DNA from: JBBRBB01 sp963830175
Lineage (GTDB): Bacteria > Bacteroidota > Bacteroidia > Chitinophagales > Chitinophagaceae
Direction of reading: 5' to 3'
Length of the DNA: 64,000 bases
Assembly (NCBI GenBank): GCA_963830175.1
Contig: CAWHKV010000007.1
Span: 372,001-436,000 of the forward strand
This document shows positions 17,850 to 25,798 of the stretch, one piece after another. Position 1 is the stretch's first letter; every line of letters starts with the position of its first letter. The translations under genes and the position numbers were made by a program. The notes below the pieces were generated by a model, which saw only the letters and a list, made by a program, of their open reading frames with translations, was not told the origin of the DNA and did not search any database.

Positions 17850-18449
17850 CTATTTTACCGCAGGCTGATGTGAAATGATAAAATTTACCAGATCGTCCAG
17901 CTCTATCTCTGCACGGTTGCAGGCATCCATAATATCTTCACGGGAAACATTCGCAGCAAAGGATTTTTCTTTTAATCTTTTTTTTACACCTTTCAAATCC
18001 ATTCCTTCATAACCGTTGGGTCGCATTAACGAATATGCATGTATTAACCCGCTTAATTCATCAAATGCATATAACATTTTATCCATTTTAGTTTGTGGCT
18101 CTACTCCAAAATGCGCAGGTCCATGTGAGGCAATGGCATGTAATATTTTGGGATCTGTGTTCCTGCTTTCCAATTCTTCAATAATTTTTTTGCAGTGCTG
18201 ATCGGGCCACTGGTCCCAATCTGCATCATGCAATAAACCAGCAACTTCCCACTGCCATTGTTCCTGTTCATTAAAGCCTTCTTTTTCTGCAGCCCAGCTT
18301 TTCATTAAAAATGCAACCTGCTTCATATGCAATTGCAACTTCGGGTTCAGTACCCACGCATAAAAAAGCTCTTCTGCTTCTTGTCTGTCAGGGGCATTTC
18401 CAACATCTTTTTCATTTCCAAAAACCGACCTGTTTAACATTAATGACAT
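17850..18449 (-). CDS. HD-domain protein, putative hydrolase
   Basis: A 199-residue protein with an HD-type core: HMKQVAFLMKSWA supplies the first histidine, LLHDADWDQWPDQH the HD pair, and HAIASHGPAHFG and AFDELSGLIHAYSLMRP the later metal ligands. Such single-domain HD proteins are usually metal-dependent phosphohydrolases, but the substrate here cannot be told. It lies 66 bp upstream of ispH and 10 bp after the small gene at 18460, probably cotranscribed with the latter. An alternative start lies at the fourth codon. Confidence 0.75.
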   Translation of the reverse strand: MSLMLNRSVFGNEKDVGNAPDRQEAEELFYAWVLNPKLQLHMKQVAFLMKSWAAEKEGFNEQEQWQWEVAGLLHDADWDQWPDQHCKKIIEELESRNTDPKILHAIASHGPAHFGVEPQTKMDKMLYAFDELSGLIHAYSLMRPNGYEGMDLKGVKKRLKEKSFAANVSREDIMDACNRAEIELDDLVNFIISHQPAVK

Positions 18450-18459
18450 AATAAAAAAA

Positions 18460-18759
18460 TTATTTTGACTTTCCTTTTTTGTCCCAGTGATCTTTAATCA
18501 ATTTTCCTTCTTTGTCCTTTATAAAAATACGGGCAAACCTTTCGCCTTTTATTTTATTCTCATTGTTTTTTTTACCAATAAATGCCTGCACCGCATTTCC
18601 ATTCTTGTCTGCAACAACCATTACATCAAGCTGCTTATATCTTAAGGTGGATGTTGATGCCGGGGCAAATGGTTTCGACAATATTTTTAATAACCCTTCA
18701 CTTATCTGCATATTAAAATCAGTTGTTTTATTAAATTCCCATTCATTTATGTGGCACAT
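18460..18759 (-). CDS. Conserved hypothetical protein (99 aa)
   Basis: A 99-residue soluble, lysine-rich protein without signal peptide. The middle reads as a small alpha/beta unit (RYKQLDVMVVADKNGNAVQAFIGKK) and the C-terminus is strongly basic (DHWDKKGKSK). I do not recognise the family. Believed real because of its codon pattern, good protein-like composition and 10-bp spacing to the HD gene, with which it likely forms an operon. Confidence 0.6.
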   Translation of the reverse strand: MCHINEWEFNKTTDFNMQISEGLLKILSKPFAPASTSTLRYKQLDVMVVADKNGNAVQAFIGKKNNENKIKGERFARIFIKDKEGKLIKDHWDKKGKSK

Positions 18760-18808
18760 TTTTTATGCCTATTAGATAGACCTTTTTATAAAATGTAAAT
18801 AATTTTTT

Positions 18809-19102
18809 ATGAATAATTCAACAGATAACGAAAGCATGTCATTAAATGAAAATGCGGATGCAAATTATAATCCCACAAATCGTGATTTTCAAAAAACAAG
18901 TGAAGAAAAGGGGTTGGAAAGTGCAAGCGGAGAAACAAATAAGGAAGTAAAAGCAGATGATAATTACAACCATTCTGACAGGGATTTTCAAAGGACAGAT
19001 GGGGAGGCGGATGATGTAAGTGAATCAGAGAAAGAACATGAAGAAGCAAACAGGAGAACGGAAGATGCAAATACTCAGCCCACGAAAGAAAATTTACAGT
19101 AG
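18809..19102 (+). CDS. Small acidic, disordered protein with two RDFQ repeats
   Basis: A 97-residue, very hydrophilic, acidic protein with almost no hydrophobic residues, predicted disordered. It contains an internal duplication: ANYNPTNRDFQKT (about 18-30) and DNYNHSDRDFQRT (about 51-63). The gene ends 12 bp before a strong hairpin terminator, which supports a real transcript. Function unknown; composition resembles hydrophilin or stress-type proteins, but that is only a compositional likeness. Confidence 0.55.
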   Translation: MNNSTDNESMSLNENADANYNPTNRDFQKTSEEKGLESASGETNKEVKADDNYNHSDRDFQRTDGEADDVSESEKEHEEANRRTEDANTQPTKENLQ

Positions 19103-19113
19103 ATCTTTTAATT

Positions 19114-19147
19114 AAAAAATCGCCTTCATTTTAAAGGCGATTTTTTT
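19114..19147. terminator. Bidirectional rho-independent terminator
   Basis: Stem CGCCTT (19121-19126) / AAGGCG (19134-19139), extended by flanking A and T tracts on both sides. It sits between the convergent small genes at 18809 and 19169 and can serve both. Confidence 0.85.
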
Positions 19148-19168
19148 TGAGGGAGTTCGTTTACCGGT

Positions 19169-19351
19169 TTATTCTTTATCTAAACTAGGTTTTTTGCTTT
19201 GCGTTCTTTTTTCATTGTGGGTTACGTCATCCCCTTTTACTTCCTGTTCTTCATTCTTCCTGCTATCAATATCATCCCTAATTTCCGGTCTTGGTTTTTT
19301 TGTAAACCCCTGTTTATTCTGACTATTCATTTGGTTTCTTGAATTATTCAT
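19169..19351 (-). CDS. Small charged hypothetical protein (60 aa)
   Basis: A 60-residue, highly charged, glutamine/asparagine- and lysine-rich protein starting MNNSRNQMNSQNKQ. No hydrophobic core or known motif. The convergent neighbour at 18809 also begins MNNS and has a similar disordered composition, so the two may share a role or origin. It ends 22 bp from the bidirectional terminator, which supports expression. Could also be a chance frame. Confidence 0.45.
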   Translation of the reverse strand: MNNSRNQMNSQNKQGFTKKPRPEIRDDIDSRKNEEQEVKGDDVTHNEKRTQSKKPSLDKE

Positions 19352-19474
19352 ATCAATAATTTTAATTGGTTATCAATATGAATACAGACAAAAAAATTAA
19401 GCCAAATGAAGTATTTACCAATTTAAAAAAGGTTAATTCAATATTTGGGAAAAGTGAGTAAAATGTTGGGCACT

Positions 19475-20326
19475 TTATAAATCAGGCGCATTGAAAGTAT
19501 CTCCCTCATTTAGGTCGCCTGTTTCATAACCTTTTTTAAACCAATGCATACGTTGGGCTGAGGTTCCGTGCGTAAATGCATCCGGTACCACATAACCCTG
19601 GGATTGTTTCTGCAGCCTGTCATCACCGATTGCGTTGGCTGCATTTAGCGCTTCTTCAATATCTCCCGGGTCTAAAATATCATTCATTTGATCTGCATGA
19701 TGCGCCCATACTCCGGCAAAAAAATCAGCCTGCAATTCGAGCTTTACTGAAAGGGCATTCATCTCTTTTTCACTTATTCTTCCCCTCATGGCATCAAGGC
19801 GATTAGTTATACCCAGAAGGTTCTGAACATGATGTCCAACTTCATGCGCAATTACATATGCCTGTGCAAAATCGCCTGGGGCTTTGAACCTGTTTTTCAT
19901 TTCTGTGAAGAAAGACAGATCTAAATAAACATGACGGTCGGTGGGGCAATAAAAAGGTCCGGTAGCAGCAGAGGCAAAGCCGCACCCCGATTGTGTTGAT
20001 TGTGTAAATACAGATAATGTTGGATATTCATAAGTCCGGTTCATTTTACTAAACAGCTTATCCCATACCTCTTCGGTATCGGCCAATACAACTGCTATAA
20101 ATTGAACAGCTTCATCTTCTGCCTGTTTTTCTGAAGCAGATTGTTGTCTTGGGGCAACCTGGTTCATGCCGTTACCGTTAATTACCTCGCCAGGGTTACC
20201 TCCCATCAGGTAAATAATTAAGGCGACAACTATTGTTCCTATGCCACCACCCACTGCTAAACCTCCGCCGCCTAATCCACGACGGTCATCTATGTTTGCA
20301 CTTTGCCTTCTGCCTAACCAACGCAT
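19475..20326 (-). CDS. ypfJ: YpfJ-family neutral zinc metallopeptidase
   Basis: A 283-residue membrane-anchored protein of the YpfJ/KPN_02809 family. The N-terminus MRWLGRRQSANIDDRRG leads into a glycine-rich linker and one membrane helix (about 23-42). The soluble domain has CGFASAATGPFYCPTDRHVYLDLSFF and the zinc motif AHEVGHHVQNLLGI (HExxH, about 162-166), then ELQADFFAGVWAHHA with a likely third ligand and GTSAQRMHWFKKGYETG at the end. Substrate unknown. The gene is monocistronic or leads the minus strand after the small lipoprotein gene at 20389. Confidence 0.9.
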   Translation of the reverse strand: MRWLGRRQSANIDDRRGLGGGGLAVGGGIGTIVVALIIYLMGGNPGEVINGNGMNQVAPRQQSASEKQAEDEAVQFIAVVLADTEEVWDKLFSKMNRTYEYPTLSVFTQSTQSGCGFASAATGPFYCPTDRHVYLDLSFFTEMKNRFKAPGDFAQAYVIAHEVGHHVQNLLGITNRLDAMRGRISEKEMNALSVKLELQADFFAGVWAHHADQMNDILDPGDIEEALNAANAIGDDRLQKQSQGYVVPDAFTHGTSAQRMHWFKKGYETGDLNEGDTFNAPDL

Positions 20327-20388
20327 ATGTTCTTTTTTGAAATAAACTCAAAAAGAAAGCCAATAACCAAAATGCTGGATTTTAAGAA

Positions 20389-20688
20389 TTAATTTATGCG
20401 CGTAACTGTTTTAAAATCTTTGGAAATTTCCGCGGTCATTGTACCAGTTGTATCGCTTCGCCCTTTCACCGAAACATGCACGGTAAACTCGCACTGGTAA
20501 TCTATTTCTTCTTCGAAATAAGTTACGTCCTGCACATTATACTTTACACGGGATGAGTCGTTATTAATTGAATTATACAAAAATTGCGTCATTGCTTTTT
20601 TTAAGCTTTCTTCTGTATTTTCTTTTTTATTGTAAACACAACTAAATAAAAATAAAGTTGCAAAACCGGCTAAGAGAAATCGCTTCAT
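20389..20688 (-). CDS. Small lipoprotein, hypothetical
   Basis: A 99-residue protein with a clear lipoprotein signal: MKRFLLAGFATLFLFSC, the cysteine being residue 17 of a lipobox LFSC. The mature part is a short, mixed-charge domain ending in a beta-rich segment (YQCEFTVHVSVKGRSDTTGTMTAEIS). Family not recognised. It lies 15 bp downstream of the AAA ATPase gene and may be cotranscribed with it. Confidence 0.7.
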   Translation of the reverse strand: MKRFLLAGFATLFLFSCVYNKKENTEESLKKAMTQFLYNSINNDSSRVKYNVQDVTYFEEEIDYQCEFTVHVSVKGRSDTTGTMTAEISKDFKTVTRIN

Positions 20689-20703
20689 ATAACCGCTAAA
20701 TTA

Positions 20704-22230
20704 TTACAATTCGTCGTCTTCTACATTCATTTGACCAAGATTCATCATACTTCCGATAAGGTCTTTAAATTCAATTTTTCCCTCAATAACTTTTTTACTT
20801 ATTAAAGAAAATCCTGCAAGCCCATGAAGCACGAATTCCATAAGCAATGCGCTTTCTCTTTCATTTGCATGCGAAAAATATTTTTTTACGAATGAGTGTA
20901 ATCCATTCACTTTATAAAGCGCGTTTATTTTTTCTGCATCCTTCATTTCCAAAAAAAGATCGAGGTGGTTACCTTCATCGAACCAACGGGTGATGGGTTT
21001 ATAAGGGTTCTCTTCTTCTTTGACAGCCTGCCCGGTTTTACCTGCAGCAGGTCTTCTCTTTTTGGATGCTTCAGGGTTGGGAAAATAGTGTGTAAACTGG
21101 GTACGTATTGCCTTATCCAACAGGTTAACAGCCACCTGGTATGGGCCTTCCTGCTCCCCTTCGTACACCAATTCAATTTTACCTGTGATGGATGGAATTA
21201 TGCCAACCAGGTCGCTTATCCAAACCTGTGTATTCTTTTCATTGTGAATAATAGCACGCCTTTCTGCACTGCTTATAGCATTTTCAAAAGCTGCAATAGT
21301 AAGCCTTGCGCTTACACCACTTTTCTTATCTACATATTCGTTTGTTCTGGCCTCGAATGCTACCTGTTCAATAAGTCGTTTTACGAGATCGCTTACATCA
21401 ACACGTTGCTGTTGTTCTTCAAGAATATCTGCTTCTTGTTCAGTTATAGAAAGCGCCGTTTCTAAGTTGCGTGGATAATGCGTAAGTATTTGGCTTTCTA
21501 TCCTGTCTTTTAATGGTGTAACAATACTTCCGCGATTGGTGTAATCTTCAGGATTTGCGGTAAAGACAAATAAAATATCGAGTGGAATTCTAATTTTAAA
21601 ACCACGTATCTGAATATCTCCTTCTTCAAGAATATTAAATAAGGCAACCTGTATTCTGGCTTGCAGATCTGGCAATTCGTTGATAACAAATATGCCCCGG
21701 TTGCTACGTGGAATAATACCAAAATGAATTACCTGCTCATCTGCAAAACTTAAACGAAGGTTAGCGGCTTTAATAGGATCAATATCGCCTATAAGGTCTG
21801 CTACACTTACATCGGGTGTTGCCAATTTTTCTCCATAACGATCGCTTTTATGCAACCATGTAATGGGCGTTTCATCCCCCTTATCTTTTATAATATCAAT
21901 GGCATATTTACTAAATGGAGAAAAGGGATTATCGTTTACTTCACTGCCGGCCACAACGGGAATATACTCATCTAACAAGTCTGTCATTATTCTTGCCATA
22001 CGGGTTTTTGCCTGCCCGCGTAAACCCAGGAATAATATATTATGCCTGCTTAATAAGGCACGTTCTGTTTCTGGAATTACCGAATCTTCATAACCTAAAA
22101 TACCGGGGAAAGTATTTTCTTTATTCCTGATCTTTTCAATAAGGTTCTTCCTTATTTCTTCTTTTACTGTTCGGGATGTAAAGCCACTCTTTTTTAAATC
22201 GCCAAGCGTTTTAATATTTTTAAAATTCAT
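20704..22230 (-). CDS. MoxR/magnesium-chelatase-like AAA+ ATPase
   Basis: A 508-residue AAA+ ATPase resembling ChlI/BchI. The P-loop reads LFLGLRGQAKTRMAR (about 66-80); alanine stands where the GKT glycine is expected. Walker B lies in the segment IFVINELPDLQARIQVALFNILEEGD, and sensor-1 in FVFTANPEDYTNRG. An arginine-rich region and a helical C-terminal domain of about 170 residues follow. ATPases of this kind act as chaperones with a VWA-domain partner; here the VWA gene lies 85 bp upstream on the same strand (22316-23413). Target unknown. It is not a chlorophyll enzyme in this context. Confidence 0.85.
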   Translation of the reverse strand: MNFKNIKTLGDLKKSGFTSRTVKEEIRKNLIEKIRNKENTFPGILGYEDSVIPETERALLSRHNILFLGLRGQAKTRMARIMTDLLDEYIPVVAGSEVNDNPFSPFSKYAIDIIKDKGDETPITWLHKSDRYGEKLATPDVSVADLIGDIDPIKAANLRLSFADEQVIHFGIIPRSNRGIFVINELPDLQARIQVALFNILEEGDIQIRGFKIRIPLDILFVFTANPEDYTNRGSIVTPLKDRIESQILTHYPRNLETALSITEQEADILEEQQQRVDVSDLVKRLIEQVAFEARTNEYVDKKSGVSARLTIAAFENAISSAERRAIIHNEKNTQVWISDLVGIIPSITGKIELVYEGEQEGPYQVAVNLLDKAIRTQFTHYFPNPEASKKRRPAAGKTGQAVKEEENPYKPITRWFDEGNHLDLFLEMKDAEKINALYKVNGLHSFVKKYFSHANERESALLMEFVLHGLAGFSLISKKVIEGKIEFKDLIGSMMNLGQMNVEDDEL

Positions 22231-22315
22231 GTAATTTTTATTTGGTTAGCCGGGAAGCGATAGCGCCGCCTGTTGCTTTGGTACGATTAATTAATTCAAT
22301 TATAATTGATGCGAA

Positions 22316-23413
22316 TTAAAAAACGGTTTTGCTTTTTCCGCTTTCAAAATCTCTGAAAACAAATGCGCCCAGTTTATCTAATGATGCGAAGAAAGCCTTA
22401 CCATTATTCATCTCTGTAAATTCAGTAACAAATCTTTGCAGGTAAGGGTCTGATGCTATCATAAAGGTTGTGATTGGTATCTTTAATTTTTTGCACTGTG
22501 CAGCCAAATTTATACAACGGTTTACAACTTTACGATCAAGTCCAAAACTGTTTTTGTAATACTTTTTACCAATTTTAAGGCAGGTTGGCTTGCCATCAGT
22601 AATCATAAAAATTTGCTTATTCGGATTACGCCTTCTTCTTAAAATATCCATTGCCAGTTCAAGACCTGCTACAGTATTTGTATGAAATGGACCAACCTTA
22701 AGGTAAGGGATATCTTTTATTTCTATTGGCCATGCATCATTGCCGAACACAACTATATCAATGGTGTCTTTAGGATACTTAGTGGTGATGAGTTCACTCA
22801 AAGCCATGGCAACTTTTTTTGCCGGGGTAATCCGGTCTTCACCATATAATATCATGGAGTGAGAAATATCAATCATTAAAACCGTGGAAGTCTGCGATTT
22901 AAAATCGGTTTCACGTATGCTTAAATCATCTTCGCGCATATTAAAACTTTCAATGCCATGATTGATCTGAGCATTGCGAATACTTTCAGTAAAATCAATT
23001 TGTTCAAGCATGTCGCCAAACTGATAGGGCCTGGTTTCAGGATTAATTTCATCTCCCTGTCCAGGTTTAAAAATTTGATGATTGCCCTGCCTCGATTTTT
23101 TAAGTTTTCCAAATATTTCTTCAAGGCTTCTTTTGCGAATACTTTGTTCTGATTTTGGCGTAATGGTAAATTCGCCTGATTGCTGATCTTCTTTCAGGTA
23201 TCCATTTTGTTTCAGGTCTTCAATAAAATCGCCCATCCCATATTCATCATCAGTTAAATTGTATTGTTTATCCAATTCATTCATCCAGCTTAAGGCTTCG
23301 CCCGCATCTCCACTTGTATAAGTAAGCAGTTGCATAAACAAATCTGCCAATTGCTCAAACTTTGACTTGCTGTTTTCACCTTCATTAAATTTTAAAAACC
23401 TGTTGCCTTGCAT
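22316..23413 (-). CDS. VWA-domain protein, partner of the adjacent AAA+ ATPase
   Basis: A 365-residue cytosolic protein. The N-terminal 130 residues are helical and charged; the C-terminal von Willebrand A domain (about 160-350) has the MIDAS motif LMIDISHSMI (DxSxS), a threonine in GPFHTNTVAGLELA and MITDGKPTC. Together with the AAA+ ATPase at 20704 it makes the MoxR/VWA pair known to remodel or load metals into client proteins. No client gene is adjacent. DUF3467 is encoded 113 bp upstream on the same strand. Confidence 0.85.
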   Translation of the reverse strand: MQGNRFLKFNEGENSKSKFEQLADLFMQLLTYTSGDAGEALSWMNELDKQYNLTDDEYGMGDFIEDLKQNGYLKEDQQSGEFTITPKSEQSIRKRSLEEIFGKLKKSRQGNHQIFKPGQGDEINPETRPYQFGDMLEQIDFTESIRNAQINHGIESFNMREDDLSIRETDFKSQTSTVLMIDISHSMILYGEDRITPAKKVAMALSELITTKYPKDTIDIVVFGNDAWPIEIKDIPYLKVGPFHTNTVAGLELAMDILRRRRNPNKQIFMITDGKPTCLKIGKKYYKNSFGLDRKVVNRCINLAAQCKKLKIPITTFMIASDPYLQRFVTEFTEMNNGKAFFASLDKLGAFVFRDFESGKSKTVF

Positions 23414-23526
23414 AACTGTAAAGTACGTAAATCTCTTTTAGGTTGATTTAATTATAATAGTTAATACTTCAACACTTATAGGTTATAAATGTTGCTGTGA
23501 CCGATGAAATTTTAAATAGGAAAAGT

Positions 23527-23838
23527 CTATGCCTGCGCGGTGGGGCCACCGAAATTAAGGGGTATTTCTATTTGTTCAATGTCCTGTATTTTGCCGTGGG
23601 CATTTTCATATCTTTCAATATTTTCCTGCATAGCACGCATAAACCTTTTTGCATGCATGGGCGTAAAAATAATCCGAGATTTTACACGACTTTTAGGTGT
23701 CCCTGGCATTACATTAACGAAGTCTATAACAAACTCTGCGTGGCTATGCGTTATAATGGCCAGATTGGCATACGTACCTTCTGCAACATCTTCACTGATC
23801 TCTATATTTAACTGGTTGTTTTGCGGTTGGTCTGCCAT
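23527..23838 (-). CDS. DUF3467 protein
   Basis: A 103-residue cytosolic protein matching the DUF3467 pattern: EGTYANLAIITHSHAEFVIDFVNVMPGTPKSRVKSRIIFTP and HAKRFMRAMQENIERYE. Function is unknown in the literature I know; it is widespread in Bacteroidota. The gene precedes the VWA/AAA pair but with 113 bp between, so a shared transcript is possible, not certain. Confidence 0.85.
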   Translation of the reverse strand: MADQPQNNQLNIEISEDVAEGTYANLAIITHSHAEFVIDFVNVMPGTPKSRVKSRIIFTPMHAKRFMRAMQENIERYENAHGKIQDIEQIEIPLNFGGPTAQA

Positions 23839-23897
23839 AAAAATTATTTTAGTAGTTGAAAGAAAGGTAATGCTTAAACCGATTATTAAAAAATGGG

Positions 23898-24767
23898 CTA
23901 GAATCTCTTGGTAAAGTTTTCTTCAATAATCCGGTCGTCGCCAGTTGAATTGGTATACCCCGTTTTTAAATGAATGAAGTTAGTTGTTGCGTCATAGGTC
24001 GCATCAAAAACAACGAAAGAATTTGGTTGTATTGAAAGTGACATAATTTCATTGGGCGAAACAACAATACCCCCAGGAAGATTATGGTCAATACTTATTA
24101 AATATTTCCAACCAAGGCTGCCCTGGTTTGCATAATCAGCATCGTACAAGTTCGCGTCTACTATAGAAATTTCTTTTTCTAAGTTTATGTCGTAAGCAGT
24201 ATCAATATTATTGATTGATGAGGCACCAAAATAATCAGTACGATTCCCTGTAACACTATAATCACCCACTATTGGAATAGCAATATAATGGCAATACAAA
24301 GTTTGATTGGAGGTGCTGATATCGCGCCCTTGTGCGTCTGTGATAGTAATAGGTAGCATGGTGTTTTGGGTGGTATCTAATTTATCCTTATAAAATACCA
24401 CATACAATTCCTGAGAAATTTCTCCTGCTTTTATGGTAACACTGCTTTGAGAAAGCGCATAAGCAGCGGATGACATGGCTTCGTACTTAACACCAGAACC
24501 GTTATTATAATTTACTCTTGATGTGTCTGTAACCGCAATGCTTACAGTAATATCATCCTGGAAAGGTATAACGGGGGAATAACTAATATGAAATTTAATA
24601 GTATCGGTTAATACAGAATCAAAATTAATGGTTGCGTAATCAAAGTTTCCCAAACCACCTTCACCAATTATAAAAAATGGTTTAATGGTTGTATTAGCAT
24701 TTTCATCTTTTGTACACCCTGCCAAAATTATTAAACCAAGCAGCCCTGCACCTAAAAACTTCTTCAT
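23898..24767 (-). CDS. Lipoprotein with DUF1735-like domain
   Basis: A 289-residue lipoprotein (MKKFLGAGLLGLIILAGC, Cys 18). The N-terminal part is a beta-sandwich of the DUF1735/BT_3987 type (SYSPVIPFQDDITVSIAVTDTS, then the SSVTIKAGEISQELYVVFYKD strand pair), as found in lipoproteins of Sus-type loci. The C-terminal half (NRTDYFGASSIN onward) is a second beta-rich domain. A terminator separates it from the Sus operon at 24926-30544, so it is probably transcribed separately. Confidence 0.75.
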   Translation of the reverse strand: MKKFLGAGLLGLIILAGCTKDENANTTIKPFFIIGEGGLGNFDYATINFDSVLTDTIKFHISYSPVIPFQDDITVSIAVTDTSRVNYNNGSGVKYEAMSSAAYALSQSSVTIKAGEISQELYVVFYKDKLDTTQNTMLPITITDAQGRDISTSNQTLYCHYIAIPIVGDYSVTGNRTDYFGASSINNIDTAYDINLEKEISIVDANLYDADYANQGSLGWKYLISIDHNLPGGIVVSPNEIMSLSIQPNSFVVFDATYDATTNFIHLKTGYTNSTGDDRIIEENFTKRF

Positions 24768-24877
24768 GTATCGGTATTTAAAAATATAGCTTCAAATATT
24801 AGAAAACTATCGCTATAAATCTATTTTAAAAGGTTATTGAGTTACTAAATCTTTGAAAGCCACGCGAAAGTAAAAAA

Positions 24878-24905
24878 AAGCCTGTCATAAAATATGACAG
24901 GCTTC
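24878..24905 (-). terminator. Terminator of the first Sus operon
   Basis: Perfect hairpin AGCCTGTCATA (24879-24889) / TATGACAGGCT (24893-24903) with a 3-nt loop. On the minus strand it is followed by a run of T, 21 bp after the stop of the lipoprotein gene at 24926. Confidence 0.9.
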
Positions 24906-24925
24906 CTTTTATATTGTTGCATGAA

Positions 24926-25768
24926 CTACCGAGGACCGATATAAGTCGCTACAGTAACACAATGACGTGTACCTAAAGAATAAGTAAAGTCCATATGGAA
25001 AGCCCTGGTTGCCGGATCGTAATAATTCAGTGCAGGATCCCATGGATCTAGAACAACCTGCTCTGTATAATAATCTAATGTATTATCTGGTTTAACAGTA
25101 ACAGTAATATATACACCAAAATCAACCACAGCTTTTAACTGGAAGTCAACAGCATCAGGACCATTTGTTGTCATTTCCCAAATTCTGTCGAAGGGACCAG
25201 CATAAGCCGGAGTAGGGTGAGTAAATACACCAACAGAGTTATACAAACCATCGTATTGGTTTCTTACACTAATGATATAGATCTGCTCACTCCTGGTAGT
25301 GCTAACAGGTGCACCAGATGCACTTGTTATTCTAACACCAACAGCGAAGTATGTACCATGCTGAAGCATATCATCCAAATCAATTACAAAGTTGGATGAG
25401 CCACTGTTTGAACCACTTGGAATGGTAATAGTTGATGGCGAACTTTGAATAGAACTTTCTGGCATTGCTTCTAAAGAATTACCATAAGTTGTATTATATG
25501 CATCAATAATTGCCGGATCAGAAACAACGTTAACAGTGATATTGCTACTAGCACCACCATCTGCAGAAACAAAGGCTGATATAGGTATCTCGAGTGTTGA
25601 ACCCTCTGCTACTACATCCAGTGTAATAGGGCTGGATAAACCTGAAGCGAAGCCTACGGCCTGGGCGCCACCCTTTTGAACATCCCCCAGAAAATCCTGA
25701 TCCTTAACGCAACCGGTAAATGCAAACACCGTGGCAAGAATGAGGAATAAATTGATTGTTTTTTTCAT
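24926..25768 (-). CDS. Surface lipoprotein with DUF1735-like domain, Sus operon 1
   Basis: A 280-residue lipoprotein (MKKTINLFLILATVFAFTGC, Cys 20). The N-terminal region is a DUF1735-like beta sandwich (LDVVAEGSTLEIPISAF, STITIPSGSNSGSSNFVIDL). The C-terminal half (YDGLYNSVGVFTHPTPAYAGPF...) is a further beta domain of the DUF4361 sort. It follows susD by 30 bp and is the last gene before a strong terminator, so it is the third member of a susC-susD-lipoprotein operon. Such proteins are expected at the outer-membrane surface to bind substrate; the ligand is unknown. Confidence 0.82.
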   Translation of the reverse strand: MKKTINLFLILATVFAFTGCVKDQDFLGDVQKGGAQAVGFASGLSSPITLDVVAEGSTLEIPISAFVSADGGASSNITVNVVSDPAIIDAYNTTYGNSLEAMPESSIQSSPSTITIPSGSNSGSSNFVIDLDDMLQHGTYFAVGVRITSASGAPVSTTRSEQIYIISVRNQYDGLYNSVGVFTHPTPAYAGPFDRIWEMTTNGPDAVDFQLKAVVDFGVYITVTVKPDNTLDYYTEQVVLDPWDPALNYYDPATRAFHMDFTYSLGTRHCVTVATYIGPR

Positions 25769-25798
25769 ATTAAATAATTCAGTTTAGATTTTTGTAAT

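Noticed and set aside
20965..21465. 166-codon plus-strand frame opposite the AAA+ gene
   Set aside because: Antisense shadow; the minus-strand ATPase has clear motifs over the same bases.
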